Shown here: positions 22,794 through 32,549 of the stretch, in pieces
Layout of the letters: each line of letters begins with the position of its first letter
How positions within the stretch are numbered: position 1 is the stretch's first letter
Source: Aquamicrobium lusatiense
GTDB lineage: Bacteria; Pseudomonadota; Alphaproteobacteria; Rhizobiales; Rhizobiaceae
Assembly (NCBI RefSeq): GCF_014201615.1
Contig: NZ_JACHEU010000001.1
Span: 2,065,631 to 2,129,630, forward strand
Length of the DNA stretch: 64,000 nucleotides
Direction of reading: 5' to 3'
The notes under the pieces: model-generated
The model's database searches: none
What the model saw: the letters and a program-made list of their open reading frames with translations, nothing else
Told to the model about the DNA's origin: nothing
Position numbers and translations under genes: made by a program

Positions 22794-25534
22794 TGCTGTC
22801 GCCGGACTTCGTCATCCTGACGGCTGTCGGCTATGTCGGGCTTCTGTTTTTGCTGGCCTATATTTCAGATGCCCGCGCCAAGAGCGGCAATGCCGGTTTC
22901 CTCAGCTCTCCCGCCATCTATACGCTGTCGATATCCGTCTACTGCACAAGCTGGACCTTCTATGGCGCGGTCGGAACCGCCGCCCGAAGCGGGCTGGAAT
23001 TCATGGCCATCTATATGGGGCCGACGCTGGTTTTCGTCGGCTGGTGGTTTTTGCTGCGCAAGCTGATCCGCATCGCGCACAGCCAGCACATCACCTCAAT
23101 CGCCGATTTTCTCTCGTCCCGCTACGGCAAGTCAAGCCGGCTTGCCGTGCTGGTCACGCTGATCGCGGTGGTCAGCATCACGCCTTACATCGCCCTGCAG
23201 CTCAAGGCGATCACCACCTCCATCCAGACCGTGTCGGTCGCCAAGGGAACCGGCGCGGATCATCTTGCCACGCTGGACGAGGTGACGCTGGCGCTGGGCG
23301 TCGCCATCGGCATGGCCGTGTTCACCATTCTCTTCGGCACCCGTAATGTCGACGCCCGCGAACAGCACCCGGGCGTGGTGGCGGCCATCGCCTTCGAGGC
23401 TGTGGTCAAACTGCTGGCATTGCTGGCCGTCGGTATTTTCGTGATCTACGGCGTCAGCGACGGCATCGGCGATATTTATGCCCGCGCGGTCGAGGCCGGC
23501 GTACGCATCCACGAAGCGGACACTTTTGGCAGCCGCTGGGTGGCAGCGCTGTTCCTGTCGGCCTGTGCCGTCATCTGCCTGCCACGCCAGTTCCAGATCA
23601 CCGTGGTGGAGAATTCGAACGAGGATCATCTGCGCACCGCGAGTTGGGCCTTCCCCTGCTACATGCTGGCGATGAGCGTCTTTATCCTGCCAATTGCGCT
23701 CTATGGGCTTTCAACCATGCCGGCGGGATCGAACCCCGACATGTTCGTTCTCACCTTGCCGATGATGACGGGCCACGATGCGCTGGCGCTTTTTGCCTTC
23801 ATCGGCGGTTTTTCCAGCGCGACATCGATGATCATCGTCGCATCCATCGCCCTCTCGATCATGGTCTCGAACCATATCGTGGTCCCGCTTGCGCTGCGCA
23901 GAACCTCGCCCGGTGATGAAAAGGGAGAGCACGACATTGCCCGGCTTCTGCTGCGCAGCCGGCGCATCTCCATCGCGCTGATGCTGTTGCTGGGCTTTCT
24001 CTATTTCTGGCTCACGCAGGGGTCAGACGCGCTTGCCCCCATCGGGCTGATCTCCTTCGGCGGCGTGGCGCAGTTCTTTCCCGCCATGATGGCGGCACTG
24101 TACTGGCGCACCGCCACCATGAAGGGGGCGCTGGCAGCCATATCGGTGGGGTTCATCGTCTGGGCGTGGACGCTGTTCCTGCCGTCTTTCGTCACCTTCA
24201 GCCCGGTGGTTAAGGATCTCATCGCCGAAGGTCCCTGGAGTATTCGTGCGCTGCGGCCGCAGGCGCTGTTCGGCATGGAAGGGCTCGACCCGCTCGTGCA
24301 TTCCGTGTTCTGGAGCATGCTCGCCAATGTGTCCGTCCTTCTGTGCGTGTCGGCGGCAACCAGCCAGAACGCGCTGGAGCGCATTCAGGCTTCGCTCTTC
24401 GTAGACGTGTTTCGCCGTTCAGCATCCTACCAGCCGCGCATATTGCGTGGCTCTGCCACCACCAGCGAACTGTTCTTCGTTGCCGAGCGCGTTCTGGGGT
24501 GGAGTCGGGCGAGAGCGCTGTTTGATTCAGCCGGGGTGCCGCACAGGCAGGCCGCTCCCCAGCAGGGCGTTTCAGCGGATTTCATCGCGCGTCTCGAAAG
24601 GGAGCTTGCCGGCTCCATCGGCTCGGCATCGGCTCATATCCTGCTGACCAAGGCGGTGGCCGGCGATGCCATATCGCTGGAGGAAATGATGCAGATCGCC
24701 GATGAGACCCAACAGGCGATCGAATATTCGCATGCGCTGGAGGTGAAGTCGCAGGAGCTTCACTCGACCGCTCAGCAACTCAAGGAAGCCAATGCACTGC
24801 TGAAGGAACTGCATCAGAAGAAGGATGAGTTCCTGTCGCAGGTCAGCCATGAGGTGCGCACGCCGATGACCTCGATCAGGTCATTCGCCGAAATCCTGAT
24901 GGTGCCCGATGAACTGACGCAGCAGCAGCGTGCGCGCTTTATCACCACCATTCATAATGAAAGCGTACGCCTGACCAAGCTACTCGACGAAATACTCGAT
25001 CTGAGCGCGCTGGAGCAGGGCGAACGGGATTGGGAGAACGTGCCGGTCGATGCGGAAGCGATTCTCGATCAGGCGATTGCCGTGTGCGAGGCGCTTGCCA
25101 GAAAGCGGCTGGTTACGATTGAAAGCGGGCCGCGGGCCGGCGCATGTGTGGTTCTTGCAGATGCTGGACGACTGAGTCAGGTTTTCATCAACATCATCGC
25201 CAATGCAATCTCCCACAACGATGCCAGGGAACCGGTCGTCCATATTTCTTCGCGGCTGGATGATGATGTCTACAGCGTCGAGATTTCGGACAATGGATCC
25301 GGCGTGCCTCCGCTGTTCCACACCAAGATATTCGAAAAATTCGTGCGGGCCGAGCCAGATGGGACGCCGGATTCGCAAGGTCTGGGGCTGGGCCTGAACA
25401 TCAGCCACAAGATCGTCGGCAAACTGAATGGCCGCCTCGAACTGACCACTGGCACGCTGCCCGGCGCCTGCTTCCGCATCATACTTCCGGTATGGCAGGA
25501 GGCGCAGACAACGCCTGCCCCACTGGATGCATGA
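22793..25534 (+). CDS. Sodium:solute symporter / sensor histidine kinase fusion (CbrA-like)
   Basis: A 913-residue fusion. The N-terminal SSS-family transporter domain has about 12-13 membrane helices (residues 1 to about 540). A helical linker of about 100 residues (LEVKSQELHSTAQQLKEANAL) follows. The kinase has an H-box FLSQVSHEVRTPMTSIRSF, an N-box FINIIANAISHNDAREP, DNGSGVPP and a GLGLGLNIS loop. Relatives such as CbrA couple solute transport or sensing to control of nutrient use. The adjacent receiver protein is the obvious phosphorylation target. The solute is unknown. Confidence 0.92.
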   Translation: MLSPDFVILTAVGYVGLLFLLAYISDARAKSGNAGFLSSPAIYTLSISVYCTSWTFYGAVGTAARSGLEFMAIYMGPTLVFVGWWFLLRKLIRIAHSQHITSIADFLSSRYGKSSRLAVLVTLIAVVSITPYIALQLKAITTSIQTVSVAKGTGADHLATLDEVTLALGVAIGMAVFTILFGTRNVDAREQHPGVVAAIAFEAVVKLLALLAVGIFVIYGVSDGIGDIYARAVEAGVRIHEADTFGSRWVAALFLSACAVICLPRQFQITVVENSNEDHLRTASWAFPCYMLAMSVFILPIALYGLSTMPAGSNPDMFVLTLPMMTGHDALALFAFIGGFSSATSMIIVASIALSIMVSNHIVVPLALRRTSPGDEKGEHDIARLLLRSRRISIALMLLLGFLYFWLTQGSDALAPIGLISFGGVAQFFPAMMAALYWRTATMKGALAAISVGFIVWAWTLFLPSFVTFSPVVKDLIAEGPWSIRALRPQALFGMEGLDPLVHSVFWSMLANVSVLLCVSAATSQNALERIQASLFVDVFRRSASYQPRILRGSATTSELFFVAERVLGWSRARALFDSAGVPHRQAAPQQGVSADFIARLERELAGSIGSASAHILLTKAVAGDAISLEEMMQIADETQQAIEYSHALEVKSQELHSTAQQLKEANALLKELHQKKDEFLSQVSHEVRTPMTSIRSFAEILMVPDELTQQQRARFITTIHNESVRLTKLLDEILDLSALEQGERDWENVPVDAEAILDQAIAVCEALARKRLVTIESGPRAGACVVLADAGRLSQVFINIIANAISHNDAREPVVHISSRLDDDVYSVEISDNGSGVPPLFHTKIFEKFVRAEPDGTPDSQGLGLGLNISHKIVGKLNGRLELTTGTLPGACFRIILPVWQEAQTTPAPLDA

Positions 25535-25576
25535 AGGAAGTGCCATCAGCGGAGCGTATCTGCCGGGCCGCTTTCC

Positions 25577-27112
25577 TCACACGGGGATTTCCTGCCGGTG
25601 GCTGCAGCCAAGCCGGGGGCAGGGTACGCAGGAGGGGCCGACTTCCACCGGCATGCCGCCGAGATCGAGCCCGTCGCCATAGACTGTGCGATCGGCATGC
25701 ACGATGTCGCAGGCCAGCATGATGGAGAAGGTCAGCGGCTTCTGGCCAAAGCGCGTGGCGTGCTTGGCCACGGTTCTGGCGATGAGCAGGAAGCGTCCGC
25801 CTCCGGGAAACGCGGAGACCTGCCGCACCACGTCATTCGTCGCGAATGCATCGTAGATAGGCCACAGCAGGCAGCCATGCCCGAAGCCCGGAATGGTCAG
25901 GCCGGGCAGGGGAAAACGCTTGGTGAGGCGTCCCGAACGATCGGCACGCAGATAGCCGAAGGGCAGGCCCTCGCGCCCTTTGCGGCGCAGCGTAACCAGA
26001 CGGTGAGCGGCCTGCTCGAAGCTTACCCCGGCAAGGGTGCTGATCAACTCCACATCGTAGCGGCATTCCTCCGCCGTGGACAGAAACTCGTCGTACGGCA
26101 TCATCATCGCCCCCGCGACATAGGAGGAGATAGCACGCAATGCGAGTTCGCGCGCCTCGTCGGTGGAAAGCTCAAATCCGTTCGTCGTCTCTTCGAGAAC
26201 GCCGGCTGCGGCGCGCGCCGCATAGGCGTGCAGCATACGGAAAATCCGGGCTGGTCGGGGCATCGTCGGAGGAAAGAGCAGGGACGCTGCGCCAGCGGCG
26301 GGAGATCGGGCGGCAGGCGCTTCCGTGCTGATAGTGCAGCTTACCCCGAACTTTTCGGCGAGCGCCGCTGACAGCTTGTCTTCATCTATGCCCTGAGCGC
26401 TGGCCAGATCCCGGCGCAGGTCGGCGGCAATCTCTTCAAGCTGCGGAAAATGATTGTTGTGGGTGATCAGCGCTTCATCGACTTCGCGAAGTGGTGATAC
26501 GGGCCGCTGCCGGGCGGAAGTCTGGTCGAAATAGGCGACGAGATTTTGCGTGACGGGTACAAGATCGCGCGCTTCGGCATTGATGTTGCCCACAAAACGG
26601 CTGCGTTCATTCTCGGTGAGGTCGGGAATGTCGGCCAGAATCTCGGCGCCGGATTTGATGCCGGCAATGCGATTGAGGATTTCGTGCAGAAGCTCTGAAA
26701 GCAGCGGATCCGATTTCAGCCGGTGCTGAAGCATCTCGATTTCCATCGTCGCATCGGCATAGGTGCGATGTAGGCGCACGAGCGCGGCTGCGGCCTCGGG
26801 AAAGCGGGCGACAAGGTCGCGGATGGCCGCAGCATCAAGCTCGATGCCGCTCATCAGCGAATCGGCCATCAGATCGCCGATGGCGGCTATGTTGCGCGCC
26901 TCGCTGTCACCGGAAAGATGTTCGAGATCGATGCCCAGCCGCTCGCCGATCCGCAGCAGAAGCGTTCCGCCAATGCTGCGCTTGTTGTTCTCGATAAGGT
27001 TGAGATAGCTGGCCGAGATGCCGAGCATGCGCGCAAGCGTAACCTGCGACAGGCCTGCCGCCAGACGCTTTCGCCGGATACGCGCTCCGATCGGTGTTCT
27101 TACTTTCGGCAT
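25577..27112 (-). CDS. XRE-family regulator of the ScfR / short-chain acyl type
   Basis: A 511-residue regulator. The N-terminal HTH (about 8-65: IRRKRLAAGLSQVTLARMLGISASYLNLIENN) is followed by a middle segment that looks like a histidine-kinase dimerisation helix (LLHEILNRIAGIKSGAEIL, His143). An IrrE-like and DUF2083 region follows, ending in a Cys cluster (GPSCVPCPRLGCSH). Relatives such as RamB, ScfR and MccR control short-chain fatty acid or methylcitrate metabolism. It is divergent from the liv operon. A 17-bp palindrome overlaps its own start codon, suggesting autoregulation. Confidence 0.83.
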   Translation of the reverse strand: MPKVRTPIGARIRRKRLAAGLSQVTLARMLGISASYLNLIENNKRSIGGTLLLRIGERLGIDLEHLSGDSEARNIAAIGDLMADSLMSGIELDAAAIRDLVARFPEAAAALVRLHRTYADATMEIEMLQHRLKSDPLLSELLHEILNRIAGIKSGAEILADIPDLTENERSRFVGNINAEARDLVPVTQNLVAYFDQTSARQRPVSPLREVDEALITHNNHFPQLEEIAADLRRDLASAQGIDEDKLSAALAEKFGVSCTISTEAPAARSPAAGAASLLFPPTMPRPARIFRMLHAYAARAAAGVLEETTNGFELSTDEARELALRAISSYVAGAMMMPYDEFLSTAEECRYDVELISTLAGVSFEQAAHRLVTLRRKGREGLPFGYLRADRSGRLTKRFPLPGLTIPGFGHGCLLWPIYDAFATNDVVRQVSAFPGGGRFLLIARTVAKHATRFGQKPLTFSIMLACDIVHADRTVYGDGLDLGGMPVEVGPSCVPCPRLGCSHRQEIPV

Positions 27113-27128
27113 TGTAAATTATTTACAA
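27112..27128. promoter_or_regulatory. Palindromic operator at the ScfR-like start codon
   Basis: TTGTAAAT-T-ATTTACAA is a perfect inverted repeat whose left end overlaps the ATG of the ScfR-like gene. It lies in the 144-bp divergent region with the liv operon, which also has an imperfect extra half-site just to the right and TTGACA at about 27153. Autoregulation is inferred from position. Confidence 0.6.
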
Positions 27129-27256
27129 AAGTGAATTTACTAATATCCGATTTTTGACAAAAAATGCATTTAATGTCAAATACTTATTGAGAATATAACA
27201 ATCTGTGACAGTCTCTTGATGCGAAACCGAAATCTCGGACGCGTGGAGGAGATGAA

Positions 27257-28600
27257 ATGGCTATTTTTAAACCCACCAGGCGCAGCCTGATCAAGGGCGC
27301 GGGCGCTGGCATTGCCGCGCTCGGTACGCCGTACATATTCACCAGGGGGGCCTGGGCGCAGAATTTCTGCAACGACCCGACCAACGGCAAGATCGTGCTG
27401 GGCTTCAACGTGCCGCAGACCGGATCCTATGCGGAGGAGGGGCTGGAGCAGCTCAAGGGATATGAGCTTGCGGTGAAGCACATCAACGGCGAAGGCGACG
27501 GCGGGCTGATGAAGACGCTGAAGCCCATTGCCCTGAAGGGCAACGGCGTGCTCGGGCGCAAGGTCGAATATGTGACCGGCGACACCCAGACCAATACCGA
27601 CGCGGCGCGCGATGGCGCACGGCGCATGATCGAGCGCGACAAGGCCATCATGGTCACGGGGTCCGTCACCTCCGGCGAGGCGATCGCGCAGCAGAGCCTG
27701 TGTCAGGAAATGGGCGTCATCTACATGTCCGGCCTGACCCACTCCAACGACACCACCGGCAAGGACAAGCGCCGTTACGGATTCCGGCATTTCTTCAATG
27801 CCTATCAGTCGGGTGTCGCGATCGCGCCGTTCCTGGCTCAGGAGTATGGCAAGGACCGCCGCGCCTACCACCTGACTGCGGACTACACCTGGGGCTGGAC
27901 GCAGGAAGAATCGATCAAGAACGCCACCGAGGCGCTCGGCTGGGAAACGGTGGCCACCGTGCGCACCCCGCTTGGCCTAGGCGACTATTCGCAATATCTG
28001 ACGCCGGTGCTCAATTCCGGCGCCGACGTGCTCATTCTCAACCACTACGGTCACGACATGGTCAACTCTCTGCCGCAGGCGGTGCAGTTCGGCCTGCGCG
28101 ACCGTCAGGCCAACGGCAAGAACTTCGAGATCGTCGTGCCGATGTTCTCCGAACTGATGGCGGTGGGCGCGGGCGAGGCGGTGAAGGGCATCATCGGCAC
28201 CTCGAACTGGCAATGGTCGCTGGATGATGAAGGCACCAAGGCCTTCACCAAGTCCTACGGGGAAGCCTACGGAGAGCCGCCGTCGCAGTCGGCCCACACA
28301 GGCTACGTGCAGACCATCCTCTACGCGGATGCCGTTGAGCGTGCGGGAACCTTCTATCCGCCTGAAGTCATCAAGGCGCTCGAAGGCTTCGAGTTCGATG
28401 GGATGGGCAATGGCCACACCGTCTATCGCGACAGCGATCACCAGTGCTTCAAGGAAGTTCTGGTGGTGCGCGGCAATGAAAATCCGTCGAGCCGTTTCGA
28501 TGTGCTCAACGTGATCGGCAAGACGACGCGCGAGGACGTCACCTATGACGCCTCGATCTTCGGCGGGGAACTGGGACCTTACGAACCCAACAAGTGCTGA
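27257..28600 (+). CDS. Branched-chain amino acid / amide ABC transporter substrate-binding protein (Tat-exported)
   Basis: A 447-residue LivJ/UrtA-type periplasmic binding protein. A twin-arginine signal (PTRRSLIKGAGAGIAALG, ending near AWAQ) leads the mature protein, which starts with IVLGFNVPQTGSYAEEGLEQ. The type I periplasmic-binding fold is shown by AVKHING, GSVTSGEAIA and AYHLTADYTWGWTQEESIK. The substrate may be a branched-chain amino acid, an amide or a related compound. It is the first gene of a five-gene import operon. Confidence 0.9.
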   Translation: MAIFKPTRRSLIKGAGAGIAALGTPYIFTRGAWAQNFCNDPTNGKIVLGFNVPQTGSYAEEGLEQLKGYELAVKHINGEGDGGLMKTLKPIALKGNGVLGRKVEYVTGDTQTNTDAARDGARRMIERDKAIMVTGSVTSGEAIAQQSLCQEMGVIYMSGLTHSNDTTGKDKRRYGFRHFFNAYQSGVAIAPFLAQEYGKDRRAYHLTADYTWGWTQEESIKNATEALGWETVATVRTPLGLGDYSQYLTPVLNSGADVLILNHYGHDMVNSLPQAVQFGLRDRQANGKNFEIVVPMFSELMAVGAGEAVKGIIGTSNWQWSLDDEGTKAFTKSYGEAYGEPPSQSAHTGYVQTILYADAVERAGTFYPPEVIKALEGFEFDGMGNGHTVYRDSDHQCFKEVLVVRGNENPSSRFDVLNVIGKTTREDVTYDASIFGGELGPYEPNKC

Positions 28601-28618
28601 CGGGAATGAAGGTATCTG

Positions 28619-28643
28619 CCCCGCCTGTGTGAGACAGGCGGGG
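28619..28643 (+). promoter_or_regulatory. Intercistronic hairpin between binding protein and permease
   Basis: The perfect 10-bp stem CCCCGCCTGT/ACAGGCGGGG has a GTGAG loop and no following T-run. It sits between the first and second liv genes. It is more likely an mRNA-stabilising or partial attenuating element than a full terminator. Confidence 0.7.
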
Positions 28644-28709
28644 TAAAGCCCTTTCGTCCGCTCCCTGACATCTGAACTGCGTTGCGTCTCGCATCGAAGG
28701 AATATTCTG

Positions 28710-29738
28710 ATGAACGTGTTCTTAGCCCAGTTGCTCAACGGGCTGGACAAGGGCGGCGCTTATGCGCTGATCGCCCTTGGTCTGACGCTGGTTTTCGGCA
28801 CGCTCGGCGTGGTCAATTTCGCCCATGGCGCCCTGTTCATGCTTGGCTGCTTCTGTGCCGTTACCTTCCGTTATCTCATCACGCTGGAAACGGTGACGGT
28901 CGACCCTGAAAAGCTCTCGCCCTGGGGCGCTCCCGTGGAAGTGCGCACGCCGCTGGTGCAGAACTGGTTCGGCGATTTCGGCGCGGTTCTGGTCGACTAT
29001 TCGGTTCCGATCTCCATCCTGCTGGCCATTCCGACGATGCTGATCATCGGCATTGCCATGGAACGCGGCATCATCAAGCATTTCTACAAGCGCACCCATG
29101 CCGAGCAGATCCTCGTGACTTTCGGTCTCGCGATCGTGCTGCAGGAGATCGTCAAGAGCTTCTTCGGCGCCAATCCGGTGCCGCAGCCGATCCCGACGGA
29201 CCTGCGTGGCGCGGCCGACATCGGCGTGTGGTTCGGCATGGCCCCGCATGTGCTGACCTACCCCTGGTGGCGCCTGATCTACCTGCTGTTCTCCGGACTT
29301 GTGATCGGCGGGGTGTTCGCCTTCCTCCAGTTCACCACCTTCGGCATGGTCGTGCGCGCCGGCATGGCAGATCGCGAAACCGTCGGGCTGATGGGCATCG
29401 ATATCGACCGGCGCTTCACCATCGTCTTCGGTCTGGCGGCCGTCGTCGCCGGTGTCGCCGGCGTCATGTACACGCCGCTGCTGGCGCCCAACTATCATCT
29501 GGGCATGGACTTCCTCGTGCTGAGCTTCGTGGTCGTCGTCGTCGGTGGCATGGGCTCGCTGCCCGGTGCCGTGGCCGCCGGCTTCCTGCTTGGCATCTTG
29601 CAGTCCTTCGCATCGATGACCGAGGTGAAATCGCTCATCCCGGGCATCGACCAGGTCATCATCTACCTCGTCGCAGTCATCATCCTGCTCGTGCGTCCGC
29701 GCGGCCTGATGGGACGGCGCGGAATCATGGAGAGCTGA
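28710..29738 (+). CDS. Branched-chain amino acid-type ABC permease (LivH family)
   Basis: A 342-residue LivH-type inner-membrane permease. It has the family start LLNGLDKGGAYALIALGLTLVFGTLGVVNFAHGALFM and the EAA-like loop FGMVVRAGMADRETVGLMGIDIDRRFTIVF. A GMGSLPGAVAAGFLLGILQSF block and the last helix follow. It is longer than average because of an insertion around residues 60-90. It is followed after 6 bp by the LivM-type subunit. Confidence 0.9.
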   Translation: MNVFLAQLLNGLDKGGAYALIALGLTLVFGTLGVVNFAHGALFMLGCFCAVTFRYLITLETVTVDPEKLSPWGAPVEVRTPLVQNWFGDFGAVLVDYSVPISILLAIPTMLIIGIAMERGIIKHFYKRTHAEQILVTFGLAIVLQEIVKSFFGANPVPQPIPTDLRGAADIGVWFGMAPHVLTYPWWRLIYLLFSGLVIGGVFAFLQFTTFGMVVRAGMADRETVGLMGIDIDRRFTIVFGLAAVVAGVAGVMYTPLLAPNYHLGMDFLVLSFVVVVVGGMGSLPGAVAAGFLLGILQSFASMTEVKSLIPGIDQVIIYLVAVIILLVRPRGLMGRRGIMES

Positions 29739-29744
29739 TCCGCC

Positions 29745-30887
29745 ATGTTCTCGCTTTCTCGCAAGGACCTCGTCGCACTCGTGGTATTCTCTGCCGTGGT
29801 GCTGACCATGCCGATCTGGCTGTCGCCGCTGGGCGCTGCCTATCCCGGCCTCATGCAGAAGTTCGCGATCTACGCGATCTTCGCCATCGGCTTCAACATT
29901 CTGTTTGGCCTCACCGGCTATCTGTCCTTTGGCCATGCGGCCTTCATCGGTGTCGGCTCCTACACAACCGTGTGGTCGTTCAAGCTGCTGACCATGGACA
30001 TCGTACCGGCCATGATCTTCGCGATCATCACTACGGGGGTGTTCGCGCTGGTGATCGGCTATTTCAGCCTGCGCCGCACCGGCATCTACTTTTCGATCCT
30101 GACGCTGGCCTTCGCCCAGATGTGCTACAGCCTTGCCTACTCGGTGCTGACGCCCATCACCAACGGTGAAACCGGGCTTTTGCTGGCGCGTGACGATCCG
30201 CGTTATCTGGACGCCATGCTGGGTGCGCAGGCGAACGTGGCCGGCTTGCCGCAGCCAACTCTTTTTGGCAACTCGGTCACCGGCTACACGGGCTTTTATC
30301 TTTGCGCGGTGGTCCTGATCATTGCCTTCTTCGTGTCGCAGAAGATCTTCGCTTCGCCCTTCGGCATGGCGCTGCGCGGCATCAAGTCCAACCAGACACG
30401 CATGAACTATACCGGCTTCAACACCAAGCCCTACATGCTGGCGGCCTTCGTCATCTCCGGCATGTTCGCGGGTCTGGCTGGTGGTCTTCTGTCGATCACC
30501 GATCCGCTTGCGGGTGCTGAGCGCATGAAGTGGACGGAGTCCGGCAACGTTGTTCTGATGACCATTCTCGGCGGCGTCGGAACCCTGTTCGGCCCGGTGA
30601 TCGGTGCGTGGCTGATCAAATATTTCGAGAACATCTTCTCGGCCATCAACACCAACATGCTCAACAACTTCTTCTCCTTCGTGCCGGACGGCGTTCAGAG
30701 CTTCGTGGTGACGGTGCTGTCCAAATTCGTGGGTGAGGGATGGCACCTCACGCTCGGCCTGATGTTCGTGTTGATCGTGGTGTTCCTGCCGGGTGGTCTG
30801 GTTGAAGGTTTCCATCGGCTGACGGCACGTCTGAAGCGACGAAAGGCGGTTCCGGATGGCGCCACCTCGGTCCAGCCGGCGGAATAG
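29745..30887 (+). CDS. Branched-chain amino acid-type ABC permease (LivM family)
   Basis: A 380-residue LivM-type permease that forms the channel with the LivH-like subunit. It shows [29 protein letters not shown], the EAA-like [25 protein letters not shown], and [26 protein letters not shown]. The C-terminus is cytoplasmic and basic. It is followed after 10 bp by the first ATPase gene. Confidence 0.9.
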   Translation: MFSLSRKDLVALVVFSAVVLTMPIWLSPLGAAYPGLMQKFAIYAIFAIGFNILFGLTGYLSFGHAAFIGVGSYTTVWSFKLLTMDIVPAMIFAIITTGVFALVIGYFSLRRTGIYFSILTLAFAQMCYSLAYSVLTPITNGETGLLLARDDPRYLDAMLGAQANVAGLPQPTLFGNSVTGYTGFYLCAVVLIIAFFVSQKIFASPFGMALRGIKSNQTRMNYTGFNTKPYMLAAFVISGMFAGLAGGLLSITDPLAGAERMKWTESGNVVLMTILGGVGTLFGPVIGAWLIKYFENIFSAINTNMLNNFFSFVPDGVQSFVVTVLSKFVGEGWHLTLGLMFVLIVVFLPGGLVEGFHRLTARLKRRKAVPDGATSVQPAE

Positions 30888-30897
30888 GGGAAAGACC

Positions 30898-31671
30898 ATG
30901 AGCGATACACCGCCCAACATCATTCTGCACGCAGCCGACGTTCACAAGAATTTCGGCGGACTGCGCGCCCTGTCCGATATCGACCTGCAGATCGAGGAAG
31001 GCAAGACCCACGCCATCATCGGCCCCAACGGGGCCGGCAAATCGACGCTTCTCAACGTTATCATCGGCCGCATACCGCCGAGCAGCGGAGCGGTGATTTT
31101 CGACGGCACGGTGCTGACCGGCAAAGCGCCTTACGAGATCAACCAGCTTGGCATTTCACGGGTGTTCCAGACGCCGGAGATCTTCCCCGATCTGCCTGTC
31201 CTGCAAAATGTCATGGCGCCTGCATTTGCACGGCGCGATGGTGCCTTTCGCATCAACATGTTCCGCAGCGTCGATTCCGAAACGGAGATTCGTGAAGAAG
31301 CGGAAGACATGCTCAACGATATCGGCCTGCACGGCCGGCGCGGGGACCACGCCGGCTCGCTGTCGCGCGGCGACAAGCGGCGGCTGGAGCTGGCCATGTG
31401 CCTGATCCAGAGGCCGCGCCTTCTGCTGCTGGACGAGCCGACGGCCGGCATGAGCCGCCATGACACCAACAGCACCATCGATCTTCTGCGCAAGATCAAG
31501 CTGGGCGGCATGACCAAGGTCATCATCGAACACGACATGCATGTGGTGTTTTCGCTGGCCGACCGGATCTCGGTTCTGGCGCAGGGCCGCATCATCGCCT
31601 CGGGACTTCCGCAGGAAATCAAGGAAGACCCGCGTGTGCAGGAAGCCTATCTCGGCGGGAGCGTGGAATGA
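30898..31671 (+). CDS. ABC transporter ATP-binding protein (LivG family)
   Basis: A 257-residue ATPase with Walker A GPNGAGKST, the LivG-type signature SLSRGDKRRLELAM (the usual LSGGQ is changed to LSRGD), Walker B LLLLDEPTAGMS and the switch His in VIIEHDM. The ATG at 30898 matches the family start. It overlaps the next gene by 4 bp. Confidence 0.9.
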   Translation: MSDTPPNIILHAADVHKNFGGLRALSDIDLQIEEGKTHAIIGPNGAGKSTLLNVIIGRIPPSSGAVIFDGTVLTGKAPYEINQLGISRVFQTPEIFPDLPVLQNVMAPAFARRDGAFRINMFRSVDSETEIREEAEDMLNDIGLHGRRGDHAGSLSRGDKRRLELAMCLIQRPRLLLLDEPTAGMSRHDTNSTIDLLRKIKLGGMTKVIIEHDMHVVFSLADRISVLAQGRIIASGLPQEIKEDPRVQEAYLGGSVE

Positions 31672-32432
31672 GCGTCGCGACAATGAAACGGGAAGCAATT
31701 TCGGCCGCGACCGAGGCCGATCCGTCGCAAGCCTTCTTCGCGGTGCGCGATGTCCACGCCTATTACGGCGAAAGCTATATCGTGCAGGGCGTGACGCTCG
31801 ACGTGAAGAAGGGCGAGATCCTCGCCCTTCTGGGGCGCAACGGGGCCGGCAAGACCTCGACGCTGCGCACCATCGCCCGCATGGACGACCCCGAGCTGCG
31901 TTCGGGCGAAATCTGGCTGGAAGGAAAGCCGCTCCACACGATGAAGTCGTGGCAGGCGTCGCGCGCGGGCATCCAGCTCGTTCCCGAAGACCGGCGTATC
32001 ATTCCCGGCATGACGGTGGAGGAAAACCTGATCCTCGCGCAGGTGGCGCCGGGGCATGGCATGTCGATCGACGAGCTCTACGAGCATTTTCCCCGGCTGG
32101 CGGAGCGCCGCAAACAGGAAGCCGTGACCATGTCCGGCGGCGAGCAGCAGATGCTGGCCGTGGCCCGTGCGCTGGCGCGGGAGGTAAAGCTCCTGCTTCT
32201 CGACGAGCCTTATGAAGGGCTGGCGCCGGTCATCGTCCGGGAGATCGAGACGATCGTCCACGGCATCAAGGAACGCGGCATCACCACGATCATCGTCGAG
32301 CAGAATGCGGTGGCGGCACTCCGGCTCGCCGACCGTGCTGTCATCCTCGATACCGGCGAGCTTGTCTTTGCCGGTGCTGCAAAAGACCTGCTTGAAAGCG
32401 AGGAACTGCGCAACGAATATCTGGCGATCTGA
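31668..32432 (+). CDS. ABC transporter ATP-binding protein (LivF family)
   Basis: A 254-residue ATPase with Walker A GRNGAGKTST, signature MSGGEQQMLAVARAL, Walker B LLLLDEPYEGLAP and switch VEQN. The ATG overlaps the LivG-like stop (ATGA), so the two ATPases are co-translated. It is the last gene of the operon, followed by a strong terminator. Confidence 0.9.
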   Translation: MSVATMKREAISAATEADPSQAFFAVRDVHAYYGESYIVQGVTLDVKKGEILALLGRNGAGKTSTLRTIARMDDPELRSGEIWLEGKPLHTMKSWQASRAGIQLVPEDRRIIPGMTVEENLILAQVAPGHGMSIDELYEHFPRLAERRKQEAVTMSGGEQQMLAVARALAREVKLLLLDEPYEGLAPVIVREIETIVHGIKERGITTIIVEQNAVAALRLADRAVILDTGELVFAGAAKDLLESEELRNEYLAI

Positions 32433-32520
32433 CCGAGACCGGCTGTGGTCTGCAAGCTTGCCGGTGGCGAGATGGCATCACCTTCCTGGTGAAGCCTGAA
32501 AATGAGGGTGGCGGGTGAGG

Positions 32521-32549
32521 GAGGCAGCGTTTCCGACGCTGCCTCTTTT
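32521..32549 (+). terminator. Terminator of the liv operon
   Basis: The perfect 10-bp stem GAGGCAGCGT (32521-32530)/ACGCTGCCTC (32536-32545) has a 5-nt loop and is followed by TTTT. Confidence 0.92.

Noticed and set aside
28722..30923. A 733-codon open frame on the minus strand opposite the liv permease genes
   Set aside because: Its His/Glu/Asp/Arg-rich composition is the typical reverse complement of hydrophobic membrane-protein codons. The plus-strand genes are certain.
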